Assembly: GCA_950295325.1 (NCBI GenBank)
Contig: OX485804.1
Span: forward strand, 62,524,533-62,588,532
Length of the DNA: 64,000 nucleotides
Direction: 5' to 3'
DNA from: Polytrichum commune
Lineage: Eukaryota > Streptophyta > Polytrichopsida > Polytrichales > Polytrichaceae
Under the pieces are notes generated by a model. It was given only the letters and a program-made list of their open reading frames with translations. It searched no databases and was not told where the DNA came from. Position numbers and translations under genes: made by a program. This document shows, in pieces, positions 23,452 to 36,088 of this stretch; the first letter of the stretch is position 1; each line of letters starts with the position of its first letter.

Positions 23452-25396
23452 TTGATGGTTGATGTGATTTGCAGAGGGGAGGAGATCCCGATAGGGAAGT
23501 GGGAGGATCCCCCGCGTATGGACGTCGAACACGTCATAGCCGCGTGCAAGATTGGCGCAGTCGGAGTCCTGGGCAGTACTACTCCAGATCCCCCCGCCAC
23601 CGCATTTCGAGGAGCCCTCGACGCAGTAGATCTTGGAGCCCGGTACCACGAAGAGGGGATCATCACAAGAAACGGAGTCGAAATGCCTCGGACAATTCGA
23701 AATGGGTTGCCTCCCCGGAGGATTCATATCGTGGTGAGTACTATATACTCTTACATACACTAAGGATTGTACAAATGCACATACAATTTCAGTGAATTAC
23801 ACGTCATTATACCGTGGATTAATCGATGCTCTCGAATTTCGAATAATACAGATGGTCACGGATATAGAAGGCCTTCATCGAAGGAGAGACATCGTCGAAG
23901 GAGGCACAACGCAACATCCTCCGGCAGTGAATCGTCACATCGCAGGGATGATGAGAAGAGTAGCCGTCATCACAGGAAGGGTGACGGTCGGAGCCCTCCG
24001 AGGTGGATTTCTCAATCACCGCATGACCGTTATGCAAGACACCCCGGCGATGACGCCAGGCAGAGAGGATCAAGGAGTTTTGTGAAATTGGAGGAAATCC
24101 CAGTGGCATCCCCTGCGTTTGAAAGGAGGCAGCGTCGCTACAAGCAAGCGGCCAGGGAAGCCGATTCTGCGAGGAGGGAGAAGGATGGGAAAAAACCATT
24201 CTATATTACACTGGACAAAGAAGGAATTCCTTACGGCACAGGGAAACCGGCGTGGATGGCAGAAATCAACAAATTAGCAATGGGGCTTGATCCATCCTGC
24301 ACCCATATTAAAAAACAAACTTACGAAGACTTGAGCATATTCAAAGAGCGTTTGAACAAGTCTTTTGAGTATTCTGGGGAGCTCAACGAGGAACACCTGC
24401 GAGGATTGATGGGTAAGGCTGTAACAAAGAAAAGGACCGAACTCATAGCCTTGATAAAAAAAGGAGGAAGCCAACCCATGCACATTGATGCAGAAGTATG
24501 GGAGCGAGTGCAGAAACTAGCGGCGAGCAAGCAATGGGAAGAGAAATCACTGCAGGGAAGGTATGCGAATGCTTGCAGGAAAACCATAAACAGAATAGGC
24601 AATAGAGGCGTGAATGGGGTAAGAGAGAATTTGAGGGAAATTTTGGGTAGGTCGCCGGACCCTGATGAAGTCTATACGGAAGCACATCGTGACAAGGGCA
24701 CCAGAGTGAAGAAGGAGATGGACAAAGTATCCACAAAATGGGACATTTCTGCAGATGAGGGCACGTCTGGGGAGGATGGGGAGGAAGAGTCGATGGAAAA
24801 TTCCATCCAAGGAGGAGTCAGCTATGAAGGAGTTGGCCACAAATCTCAAGTGACAACTCTCCCAATAGGCGATGAGGTATATTCAATTGGCTATGTCTCT
24901 CTGATCTCGGAATGGTGTATGTGTCCCTGGTCGATGGTTGTCTCCGAGTTTGGTACATGGTCAGCAGTGTACAATGTGTGCCCAGTGCACAGTACCAATG
25001 TTCGTAGTATTCCTGGAGGGTTGTGAACATAAGTGGGTATGATGTGCCAGAAGTCCAATTTTATGCATATGATGTTGAAGTCCAATTTTATGCAATTCAG
25101 TTGAAGTCCCTGTGTAATAATCGGATTGTTATCCGTGTGCAATTATATAGCACACTCCAAGATCTTCTCGCGCGACTGGGAAAGAAAAGGAGCAAGAAGG
25201 AGGCACAGGTGGAAGCAGGAGTGGGAAATCACCGGAGGGGGGAGCGGCTAATTTGTCCAAAGATGATTACATAAAGAAACTACAGGCATAACTTCAACAA
25301 CTGAGGGCGGAACAGGGGATAGGGTCTTCTGGGCAGAAGTTTATGCAATCACAGTCACCCGTTTCAAGAAGGAAGAGAGGCACAGGAGGCCACTAG
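23452..25396 (+). pseudogene. RS-rich protein with Ptta/En/Spm (Transposase_24-like) C-terminal region
   Basis: This is probably the second gene of a CACTA element. The first exon (about 23469 to 23731) is rich in Arg-Ser (SPRHRISRSPRRSRSWSP), ends at CGTG before GTGAGT, and splices to the exon at 23852 (GATGGTCACGG), where RS-type sequence continues (RRPSSKERHRRRRHN). From about 24080 the protein becomes helical and charged; the stretch GKAVTKKRTELIALIKKGG, then YANACRKTINRIGNRGVNG and GRSPDPDEVYTEAHRDKG, has the layout of plant transposase Ptta/En/Spm proteins (PF03004). A further stretch after 25140 ends at TAG 25394-25396 with a coiled-coil-like tail, interrupted by TAA at 25289-25291. 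The RS domain could guide nuclear speckle location. The start codon is uncertain. Confidence 0.5.
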
Positions 25397-26748
25397 GCAA
25401 GCAATGTCAAGAATTACTAATTTTCCGTACGCTGTGAATTTTCAAAATCAATTCTTTGTGCTTGTGTGCGGGCTTATGGCCATTGTGATGGGGTTTAAGC
25501 GAGAAACACTGACGGGTTGTAAGTGGATTATGCTGGCTAGGGGTAACGTGGGGGACAGTTGACGAGTAAGATTTCGGGAATGGTAAGGCTCCAGCCACGG
25601 GCGCAAGTATGCAGACCATGAATCCGACGATGGGGAACATGGCAGCCAAGACGAAGAATGAGCTGAAGTGTAGATGATGGAGATATATGGGTTATTTTCT
25701 GTATGTCATACGTAATGTAGTCACTGATATGTATTTTTTTTCAATACCGGTTGACCGTATTTTTTAGATACGTGTTGGTATAAATGCATGAAGTGTAAAG
25801 ACCAGGAGGCTTTTGGACTCAGGGATGGTCCCTATCTGTGCGGCTACCAGGTAGCTCTCATTTTAAGACCACAGAGAGTTGAGAAGGACGAGTTCTTTGG
25901 TGATACGACAGGTCGTCTCGTGGTCACCATTTTCTGTCATGCCAAGCCTCTCGTATGTAATGTCGGGAGGCATTGTTATGGAAGTTTTGTAGTTAGGAAA
26001 TGGTGTTTTCTTGTTTGTAAGATTTCTTGTAGCAACAGTGGATGATGTGATATGACAGGTGGATACTTAAGTCTCACGTATGCTCATAGTCCATGGAGTC
26101 AACGATAAAAGGAAAATACAGCCATGTTCAAGGGATGATGAACTTCAATAACCCCTGAAGTTATGAGGGGTGCACTTAATATAACGCTGCAATAAGAGTT
26201 AGATCACTAAGTGGTTCATCAAGTCGCTAACAGGTTGTCTTGATATGCTGGAGGAAAGTAACTTATTGCAGGACTCTTGAAGATGGTTGCGTGTTGCGCT
26301 GGGAGGTCATAGCGTGCAGGCGATACGCTAATGACCAAGTTGCACTTTCTGCATGACCTGAACTGATGGTAGCTGCTGTAAGGGAACATTGGCAAACTCG
26401 GAACTTGGGAGTCATTGAGCAATCGCTGAGGAATAATTTGGTGAAGGCTGGTAAATGGTGACAGAATGGAAACATGTTAGGGGGTGGTAGGACAGGCAGC
26501 TCCAATACCGGGTTGCAATGTACGTGCGGTATGGTATGAGAACTACAAGCACTGCAAATGTCAGACATGCGTTTCTAATGTTTAATCACTTACCCCGTGC
26601 AGGTGTGACGATTTCCATGTGAGCGTGCAGGAAATGAATGTCAAAGTTGTTGATATGGGTGAGGGGTTTGGAATAATTATAAGAGAATGTTGAAGAATTC
26701 CATAGCTACGCACTGATGCAGTACACCTTCCGTCATTTGGTTTTGCAG
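25397..26748. other. No gene seen
   Basis: Only short frames occur, on both strands. Polypyrimidine-like and GT-rich stretches suggest intron or transposon debris between the RS-rich gene and the U1-70K-like exons. Confidence 0.4.
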
Positions 26749-27481
26749 GTGATTGTGCAAATGATGCCAATATTGAAGGGGATCCTTACGTCACGCTATT
26801 TGATGCGGCAATTGTAAGTGCATGGACATATCCGTTCATAATAATCGTTCAGGTTATTCTTTCCATCATATTTTCTGTTACAAAATGAATTGTTGTAGCA
26901 CCACATATGGGCTAAACAATATGTGGGGAAGATGTTGAGTGATATTCTTTTGTTGCAGAAGTCTGAAACGATTGAGCACAAATTCCGCAGAGTACTTGAA
27001 GGGTATGGTCCAATCAAACGTGTAAGTATCTAATTTTGTTCAAAAGCTTGCCTATCATTACAAGATTTGGAGCCTTCTCCTGGTATGTTCTATTTCTAGT
27101 GGGAAAATGTGCAACATACGAGTATGATGGTCTATAGTCACTCAGAGGTTTTGTAGCCTGTGAGAATTACTCAAATAGCTCGGTTGCTTGGGTGTTGCTA
27201 AATGGGCAATGTCAGGCATATGGCCGTAATGTGTTCATTGATGTGATCCATTAGTCTATAAATTTTTGAGAGGGCAATATTGTTCTGTTTGGTGCACATT
27301 GATCGGATTTAGGAAGCAGGATTGCTGTAATGGGACATGACCGTGTAACACAACCTTAAATTGGCATAATCACTTGAAGATGGCATGATGCATGCAGGTG
27401 TACATCGATCGAGGAGCGACTAAAGGCCAAGAATTGGGATTAGGCAGTTGGGGATTCCATGCTCGCTCTGCTCCCACATAA
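26749..27481 (+). pseudogene. U1-70K-like RNA-recognition fragment in three exons
   Basis: Three well-bordered exons are seen: 26749-26813 (TTTTGCAG before, GTAAGT after), 26959-27021 (GTTGCAG before, GTAAGT after) and 27398-27481 (CATGCAG before, TAA at the end). Together they read NDANIEGDPYVTLFDAAI, KSETIEHKFRRVLEGYGPIKR, VYIDRGATKG. This matches the start of the RNA-binding domain of the U1 snRNP 70-kDa splicing protein (NDPN-x-x-GDPYxTLF ... YGPIKRV), known for that family, but the RNP-1 part is missing and the frame then runs into an unrelated tail. The tail's DRGATKG may echo the VERGRTV after the RRM. It is best read as a captured, diverged gene fragment in transposon sequence. A fast-evolving real gene with unseen upstream exons is possible. 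Confidence 0.5.
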
Positions 27482-27599
27482 AGCATGAGAATGTGCACTT
27501 CGGCGGTAATAGAGGCTAGTTAGATGTAGGCAATGAGTATGTGCATTCTTTGAAAGCAAAGGATGCTTTGAAATGTGACATCTGGAATTTATTAGAGCT

Positions 27600-27705
27600 G
27601 GACATCCTGGAACTGCAATTCCACGGACGGTTTAGGGTTTAGCAATTTCTTAGAGGTGGAGATAGTGGAACTGCAATTCCATGGACAGTTTAGGATTTAG
27701 CACTC
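27600..27705. repeat. Two-copy 65-bp repeat
   Basis: GGAACTGCAATTCCA(C/T)GGAC followed by (A/G)GTTTAGG(G/A)TTTAGCA occurs near 27608 and 27668. No coding sign. Confidence 0.6.
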
Positions 27706-30700
27706 ATAATGGACGAAACATGCATTATAACGGCATATGCAAACACCGTATCATATCAATGTGTAATGTGCTCCACATATTGCAATAAAAATTTTATTTG
27801 TACCATTAGTTCCACGCGCAAAAAGGGAGGTGTCTTGCAGTCCTATCACAGCATGACATGTAGACATTTTTTTCTTAAAAAAACCAGCTGGCTATAGCCA
27901 CCACTTGCACCGGTACCACAATACGCATTTGTCCACCAATTAGATACCTCCTGACAACCTTGAAATAAATTGATGATATAATTGCAAAAGAAAAATATAT
28001 GACTTAAATATCAAGTAACCTAGAACGATTTACATCTGTAAATAATGTCACAGTTGGCCTTAACACTCCATTGGTGGAAGTACCTGATAAATGACAGAAA
28101 AGTTTCCCATGGTACCAAGCAATCTACATGGCACAACACCTTTTCGTGGCTTGCGCTGCCACATGTTCTGGTTGGTGAGCAAACACTGTATGCGTTGGCA
28201 CGCCACGCAGCATGGAAAGGCCTCCACTAAATGACCATTTCAACAAATTACCTACAACAAATCCCTGTTGCAGAATGACCCCCTCAACGCGACCAGAACC
28301 ACAGAAACTCTCAACAGTTTTGTGTTGCATTTCTGTTATTGTGGTCACAGTTTCTCTAGTAGTGTCATGGGAATCTAGTTTTATACAAAATGCTAAATGC
28401 ACCAAACCCAATATGTGATGTGTCCCATGTTTTAATGCCAAACACCCCTACATTCAACATGAGATCCCAACAATGGTGATATTCTTTCCGTTATCAATGA
28501 TGTTATTAAAAGGATTCCATGCCAAACATTTTGGACTCCAAGTTGACCTTGGTTGGTGAAATATTTGTTTGGCACAACGTCCTAAATACTATTTGGGAAT
28601 ACCAAATACACCATCCTATGCATCTTAACACGTCTAAATGAAAAAAATTCATGGGGTGCCTCAAAAGTGTTGAGGGCAACTCAAAACTTTGGAACTGGGG
28701 ACAAAAACATTTTTGTTCATGTTAAATATAGGGGATGGAAAATTGGAAATGTGCCTTTTAATACACAAAACTCAACATTGTAGCATTCTGTCAAATATAA
28801 AGCAATCAATAGCTTTGATTTGGTCACAAAAATATATCAAAAATGTTGTCTAGTGCAGCAAAAGAAATTTTGGGTAAATGTGTTGTATTTTCTCTACATT
28901 CTTTTATTGAAAAAAAACCAAAAAATGCATCATCAAACCAAAGGGGTAGGCCACCGATCCAATATGTGTATTAGGGTCAAACACTATCATATCATAATTG
29001 GTGGCAGAGTGAAGGGGTCAATTTTTCTTGAAGGTGAGAGAAGTTGTGCAAACAAGGCACCTCGTTAGAGTTATTCGTAAACTAAAGCAAATCAAACCAT
29101 GGGTAGAGTCCCAACCCTATGTTTTTGAGAATTAACACAAAAGTCATTCAAGTTTTTCTAATGCTTAAATTGTCATACACAGAGAGTGGTTATAAGCTAA
29201 TAAGAACCAGCTTTCTAGCTTGACCAACTGAATTGGGTGGGTCAAGCAGGCTAACCTTGCGTAGGTCGATCTGGGATTTAAGACCTCCGGTCTCATGCAC
29301 ATACTGTATTTTAGATCTTAAAATTTTCTCAAAGTTTGAGAGTTGGAAAGACAAGGTCTTGGAAGTTTCACCCAACTTTCACAATATAAGCTCCTATACA
29401 TGATGAGCTAACGAGCTCTTAATAAATAATTTCTCAAACAAGGATCAAAACCCACGGTTTCATCCCTAGTTGAAGGAGTTTATAAATAACTCTATTAGCA
29501 CCAAATTTGAGCAAGGTTTGGCTCAATAACTTCTAAGCTCAACATATTCATGGCATTCATTCCTAAGGGCCGTGTCCATGTAGATGTAAAGTGATTAGGT
29601 CCCGATGTTCTTGAGGGGGAAGTGTAGTGAAGAGAATTTAATTTTCCATGGACCGACGGTGGAGATGTTCATTATCCAATGGATGAGCCCACCCGGCCCA
29701 TGTTGAGGAGTTCGGGCCAAGGAAAAAACTTTAGTTGATTTCTTCAAGTCAGCTCGAAGGCTTGGCGCCAAAAGTGTGCCACCTAGGACGCCACATGGGA
29801 TGAGTGAATGTTCGGACCCATTCCTAGTAACTTATAAAGCTCTTGGGCCGGATTTGATGAAATTGAGCAATTCCATTGGGCCAAATTTTTAGAGTTCAGG
29901 CTGGCCATTAATCTAGCCCCAAGTATAAATTGGCCTTAAGTTAGTAGGAAGATGACATGTGATTGAAGCCCCGATCGCACCATCGATTTTGTCCGGTTCA
30001 AGTAGTGAATTTGTCAGGGATTAATGTTGAGAATTAGATGTTGGTCCACAACTTTTCACATTATTACAACTAGAGACGTCGAGAGATGGTGCCAGAAGCG
30101 GCCAATGTGATCAACCTCATGTAGGGCTGGGCACACAACCTAGCTTTGCTACACCTTTTTTTTAGTTGTTGGGGAGGTCTGACAATTGGGCGAGTGGTTG
30201 TACAACACATCAAAAAATGGCTACAACCAAGGCATGCCACCGTGCATGCTACAAATTGCAGTAAAAACACACACTACGTTTTACCCCAACACAATAAATA
30301 CACTGCATGCATTTTACTCGAATGTAATTTGCAACCGCTCTACCAAACTTTTCTACTGTCATATTCATTTTTGATTACTTTTTACTGTTTCACTCCAGGT
30401 CTTTCAAGGGCCGCCCGGGCTGTGGAAGCCCAGGCCATGTGCCCAGTCCTTCGAGGGAGGGTTGCTGTGGGGTTCGATTGAGTTTTGAGCGAGAGGGGAG
30501 GCCCTTAGAAATCTTCATCATGGCGTCCATGTATAAAATTTGGTTACAACATACAGGTGTAGGGCACTAGATTTGTGGTCACATGAATTTGATGATGTGA
30601 GGTGGATGGGGGATATCTTCTGGCATTGCGATCTTCTTGTTGCGGTAATGGGAGCACCGTCACCATCATCAGCAAGGATTCTAATTCCACTCCGCTTGTT
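27706..30700. other. Intergenic, gene-free, with one dispersed repeat
   Basis: No exon or RNA gene could be supported. The part at 29070-29490 is a dispersed repeat (listed separately). The remainder is AT-rich single-copy-looking sequence with short chance frames. Confidence 0.45.
29070..29490 (+). repeat. Dispersed repeat R1, copy 1
   Basis: It aligns along about 420 bp with 47911-48330: AAAGCAAAT(C/G)AAACCATGGG, GAGAATT(A/G)ACACAAA, CATGCACATA and TACATGATGAGC(T/A)AAC recur in the same order. No coding capacity or terminal repeat was seen. The type is unknown; non-coding retrotransposon debris is possible. Confidence 0.75.
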
Positions 30701-31260
30701 TTGGGTTCTCCCTCTCTGAGCTCCATTCGTTGCTGCTTTGGATATTCTACTGTCATGGGTTAGGCTACGGTCTGAATGTGATGACGATGATGACGTTGAT
30801 GACGTACTTCTTGGCTAGAGCGAACCCCGTGGAATTTGAGACCCTAAACCCACTCTAAAATGGTTCTGTGATTCTGCGCCATTACGCAGTCCTGATCTCT
30901 GGAAGCTAATTAGCAGGGACGCCAAGGGTAGTTGCGCTTATGGAAATGGTGAATGGAGAAATTGTTATGGTTTTGGGGTTATCTCTCTCTCTCTCTCTCA
31001 GCTCCAGTCGCTGCTACTTCGGATGTTGTGTCGCGGGTTGGGCTGTGGTCTGAATGTGACGATGGTGAGGATGATGATGATGGATACTTTTTTACTCGAT
31101 TGAACGCCGTGGAATTCAACCCCCGCTACCCACCTTTAAGAGGTTCTGTGATTCCATCCATATCACTGGGTAGTCTTGAATACTGGAACCTTATTAACAG
31201 GGACACCCAGGGGAATTTGCGCTTATGGATGTGGTGAATGGTGAAATTGTTATGGTTGAG
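30700..31260. repeat. About 280-bp tandem duplication at the 5' end of the B3 gene
   Basis: The segment from about 30700 to 30978 is repeated at about 30979-31260. Shared words are GGTCTGAATGTGA (30769, 31047), CCGTGGAATT, GGTTCTGTGATTC, TGCGCTTATGGA and AATTGTTATGG. A TCTCTCTC microsatellite lies at the joint (30980-31000). The second copy carries the start codon of the B3 gene at 31225. Confidence 0.8.
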
Positions 31261-34200
31261 ACCGAGGGAGAGAAAATTTGGTGTGGGGTGAAGCGCCCCT
31301 CGACATGTATGCATGACGTCGAGCAATCGGGCTTGAGTGAGCGACCATCAAGCAATTCGCGGGCGAGATTGACCGAGTCTGGAGGGTGGGCGCATTCTCA
31401 GGGGGCTACTAAGCATGATCACTGCGGCGAATATTACAACAGTGGGTCAATGGCGCCTGCCGAAGGTTACAGCTCGGCAGGATTCCACCATGGAGCTAAT
31501 TCGTCTCGGAACATGGCATTCGGAACAGGCGGCACAGGGAGATTGCATAGGCTGGAATTCGGGGGAAAGGGTTGGGAGGTGCCTTCCTTGGCACAGTTTA
31601 AGCATCCTCCTCCTCTGCCTTGCAATAGTAGGAATAGTGGTGGCCATTCATCATCCACTTTGCAGACAATGAACCCTGTTTCTTCTGGAGCTTCATTGAG
31701 AATGGCCATGAACACATCCTCCATGATGATGATGTGCCGAACCTCTCCTGCCACACACTTAGCTGCACCATTTCATCCCACGGGGCTCGTTACGCCAGGT
31801 GCTGATTTGGTCGCCAGATTAGGCACGGCGCCATTTTCACGTGTGGCCGGTGAAGATCATGGCCATGATCATGACCTCCATCGTCGGCACCGTCATAAGA
31901 GATCTTCTGCCACTTCGTTTGATCGGGAGATAACTAACTTTGAATCCCAAATCGCACAAACAGCTGCGAAGAATATTATGCGGTTGCAACCTGCTCATTC
32001 GCTGTCACGACCTCATGAGGATGCAGCAGCAGTAGTGCATGAGGAGCAGAAAGACAAGGTCGAGGAGATGGGGTCTGGGTCGGGTGAATTGTCACTGGGA
32101 TTACATGCTCATCCTCTATCTTCAGATACCAAAGTTGCAGGCACACATTCCTTTGGGAAGGGACTGTGCTCCGATTCCTCTATGCCATTTGTGGACCTTT
32201 CTCTGGGGACGAAAAGCCTGGCCAATAGTGGAGGAGACGATGTCAAGGTGGGTTAATTTGTTGTTTTTTCATGTCTGAGATATTTCGGTGCATCAGCCTT
32301 TTGTTTCATGTTATGGAATAAAGATTGGTACTTATATGCAAATGCTGACTCAAATTGGCAAAACTTGAGATACCGAATGTAACTGTTAGTAAGGAGCAAC
32401 TAATTTGTTCCTGGTTCTAAGGATAGAGGAGGAGGAGGATCAAGGTATGTTCCTCACTTGGTCGGCAGTACACTAGCAAGTGGATTTTAGGTCATGTTTT
32501 GGATGAGTGACTAACTTGACTAATCTCTTAGACTTCTTGTTTTTTGAAGGTTTATACGTGGATTGAACCTTTGAGATTCCTCCTCCGCAAACAGTTGAGT
32601 GTCTCTGATGCAGGTGAACTGAGTAGAGTCATACTCCCCAAGGCAAGAAATTCCTACGTATCCTCCTCAAGACAAAGTCATTCAAACTGTAAATCAGGTT
32701 TTGCAATGTTTGTGGAAAACTTTTAACAAAATTTCATTCAATAGTGCTCATCTAAGGTTCATGCCTACAATTTTTTTTTAAATCAACAAGCCTATATGCC
32801 CCATTGTAAGAGACGACATGCAATCTTCCCAACTCCTGCACAGAAGCATTCACCATATAGGCACAGGTTGGTTGATCATTGAGGATCGACAAAATAAATG
32901 TGCAGTCCTTAACGGTTGTTAGTCACTTCACACTAGGCAACCCTGGAGCTAGATTTCATTCATTTTTCTAAAATGTAAGTCCATGTGCCAATTTGCAGAA
33001 GGATGCAGAATCCCAGCTCCCACTGGTTGATGTCAGGGAGGGCATACTGATATCAATGGTGGACCATGATTGCAAGAAACAGTGGGTGTTCAGATACAAG
33101 TTAGTAACCACCCCTGGATCATTGTTACTTCTCATATTGACCTTCCTTCCGTTCTTGTGGTTAATGTGCTGTGGGCTTCACATTCTGGTTTCATTTTTTT
33201 CCTTTTGTCTTCCTGTAAGCATAAACCAGCAAAGATGAATTGTAGGGCTGACTATCACCATGCTGGTCCTGGTTGGGCAGGTGGTGGTTAAATAACAAGA
33301 GTCGGATGTATGTGCTGGAGAACACAGGTAAAACCGAGTGCTTCTTATTGAATCCCAAAAATTTCTTGATGGATGTTTTAATAAAGTTTCTTTCTGTCAC
33401 TGCCTGTTGGTCATGCTCATTTGTACATTTGTCCATTTTCCCACCCCAGTTACTTTTGGATTTTAGAAATCCATATTGTTTTTTGGCAGACAGGAACGGG
33501 GACTTTTGGTCTGTATAGTCTTTAGACTAGAATACTTCCTGGTGAAATCACAGTATTGGAATATATTGGAAACCTTAAACATGAAGGGAATAAGATGCCA
33601 AATTGATCCCCTCAAATATGATTCTAAGCTTCAGCTAACTGAAGCACCACATCGGCATCCTTTGAAGTGGTGTTTGCCTTCAGCAGAGAAGAATCTGCGA
33701 AATTAATCTGGCAATCTAAAGTTAGGTTAGTGACATTTTTTCTGTTAAAGTTCCCATTATAAGTTTGCTGTAATGCAATTCTCTACTGCTTCATTCTCCA
33801 GATAACTTCCCTTTCAGCCACAACTTGAAAATTTCAAGAACATTCTGATATGAAAATTGCATACATGAGATATGGGGGCTTGGACACTGGACTACTTTAG
33901 CCGACACCAAGTTAATCGTGCCCCACACATGCTGGTGAGCTCAGAGAGCTACTTGTGAAGAATTTGACATCTGTCCACATACAGAGTGAATAGTCATTGC
34001 CTCCGCTTTCATTTGCACAGATGTAAGTTAGGTCAGATTGATCATAGTGATACTGGATCAAGAAGGCTTGTACAATAATGCACTTTTCTGCTCCATGCAG
34101 GGGATTTCATGAAATATCATAATCTGAAGGAGAAGGATGCATTAACATTGTACAAAGATGATATTGGGACCATTGTAAGTTAATGTCTACAATGACACTC

Positions 34201-36088
34201 AGCTTCTGTTTTGGTTCTGTTTGTCTTTTCCTCTATGCATTTTGCAGCTTCGTTGCACCTATTTTGAGGTGTCAAAATGGGAAGGTTGTAATGAGAATAG
34301 TTGCTGCAGACCCATTTCAAGCTCCGAATAGGGTTCTGTAATAGAAACTATCAAGAATTTGTTGAACAAAATCAATCCGACTTATGTTCTGTGCATCTGT
34401 ACATGCTCTCCAGCAAACTTATGATCCATGTTGAAACTCCAGTTCTATCCTTTATTCATGTGATTCCTTTTCAATGGATATTCTGGCTTTATTCCTTTGA
34501 TGCTCTCAATGGCAGAAATTTTCTCAAACTAGGTAGGAATCAACTAATAAACTGATAGGCAGGTTCTCTATTCAAAACCCTTTGGTCTTTATGTAACCTC
34601 CCCACAACATGCATGGTTTCCATAAAACCACATTTGGATCATAATGTAACCTTTCCACTACATCCCATGACCTCTATATTGTTACTCACCTATTCGTAAC
34701 AATTTATGAAATTATTTATTATCAACATGTCACCTCTATTTACTTGGTACGGTGTGCAGGTGATACATGGGGAGAAAAGTAGGGACGTTTTCACCATTGA
34801 GTACATCTCAAACATTGGGAGCACTTTGGCAAGCCAATCCTCTCTTGAAGATTCAAGCGGTCATGCGACCTGCCACAACCTCCCAGCTGCTGCTATTGCT
34901 CCAGAGTTGCTGGTAAGCTATCCCCTTATTGTTTGGGTCAGTGGATGACACCACACTATCAGAGGCATCATATATTAGAGCTTGAGGGTAACCCAGGCCC
35001 ATTGAAATCTAAAATCTCTTATTGGTGGAAAATTGTCCCACATCACTTTATGCTAGAGCTTGAGGGCCTAATTGACCAAGGAAGTAAGAATGGATGGACA
35101 AACCTACATAGAGTCCTTCATAGCACACAATGGATTATGTTTCATGGTCTACCGGATTTTGCATCAAGACCACCTCGAACAGGTGGGTCTAACATAACCA
35201 ATTAGAGATAATGACACCTCAAAGTCTGAGTCTTTGATTTATTATAACTTATTGTGTATCAGGGTCCACATGAATAGGATGGTAATGATTTAGCATTTGG
35301 TTGATAGCCCGGTTGCATATGACTTTACACTACACTTGAAGGCCAGTGACCACACGAAATATCCAATTTCAAATTATGGCCTGCAGATGAGTTTCAAGGA
35401 CCCTCAGCATTTCATGGTCATGGCCCTTGGCCATGGTGTAAAGTGGCCCATAGTGTAATTCAGGAAGAAAAATCCTTTGTCTGTTTTGGGAGTTGGCAAT
35501 AGTAATTGTTAGTGTAGTAGACTTGAAGTAAGGTAGATGTGCCTAAATGGAACATAGCAATAATCTGGACACCTATATATTGAGTGGTACGTGGTTAGGT
35601 GTGAATCTATGGGAAGGTGTGAATCTAAGAACAGACACCAAAAAGACATCTGTATAGAAGAGATTGGACTACGTGCTCAAAATGTGCTAATCATTCTAGG
35701 CTCAACAATCAACATGATTAGGGGAACCTGTATGACCACTTAATGAGCTGGAGAATCTTCACTTTGAATATGAATAAGATATTTGTATGAGCACTGAAAA
35801 TTATGAGGCAAATGGCTACAGGCACGATTTAGATTTGCTAGTCATCTCACACTAATTGCATGTTTCATATCCTGTGGGTGCGCAGAGAGGAAATTATCTG
35901 AATAAAACTCCTCTACCTTAACTTGTGTCATGTCTTGTGACGAAGTCATCATTGCTTTTGGCTTTCTTGTCCTCACTAATGAAGTGTTCTTTTAGATCAA
36001 TGCCTGTCCAAAACATGAAGACCTGCCAAGTTGTGCCCTAGCCAGTGCAATTGAGGTGATGGCGGAGGATCCCAACTCACCAAACTGA
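31225..36088 (+). CDS. B3-domain transcription factor, ABI3/FUS3/LEC2 (LAFL) type, with EAR motifs
   Basis: A nuclear DNA-binding regulator; LAFL B3 proteins bind RY (CATGCA) elements and act in embryo, seed or desiccation programmes. Exons: 31225-32247, 32550-32642, 32999-33099, 33281-33327, 34101-34174, 34760-34912, 35996-36088, about 527 aa, all phases consistent. The B3 domain spans exons 2-6: RFLLRKQLSVSDAGELSRV, ILPKKDAESQLP, WVFRYKWWLNNKSRMYVLENT, GDFMKYHNL, ALTLYKDDIG. LENTGDF separates it from VAL-type B3 (LEG). Exon 1 is disordered and has two EAR-type motifs (LSLGL at about 32089, DLSLG at 32194) and a His/basic run (HRRHRHKR). Exon 2 ends in a GC donor (CCCAAG then GCAAGA), with AAG|GC matching the consensus for GC-AG introns. 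ABI3 A1/B1/B2 domains were not recognised, so FUS3/LEC2-like is as likely. A small extra exon at about 32424-32441 is possible. Confidence 0.8.

Noticed and set aside
25407-25649. Minus-strand 80-codon frame with a signal-peptide-like start
   Set aside because: No homologue recognised, overlaps transposon debris, no promoter or introns; a hydrophobic start can arise by chance.
30953-31237. 94-codon frame as a separate gene before the B3 gene
   Set aside because: It lies in a tandem duplication, its counterpart in the first copy is broken, and it has no domain; kept only as a possible upstream frame.
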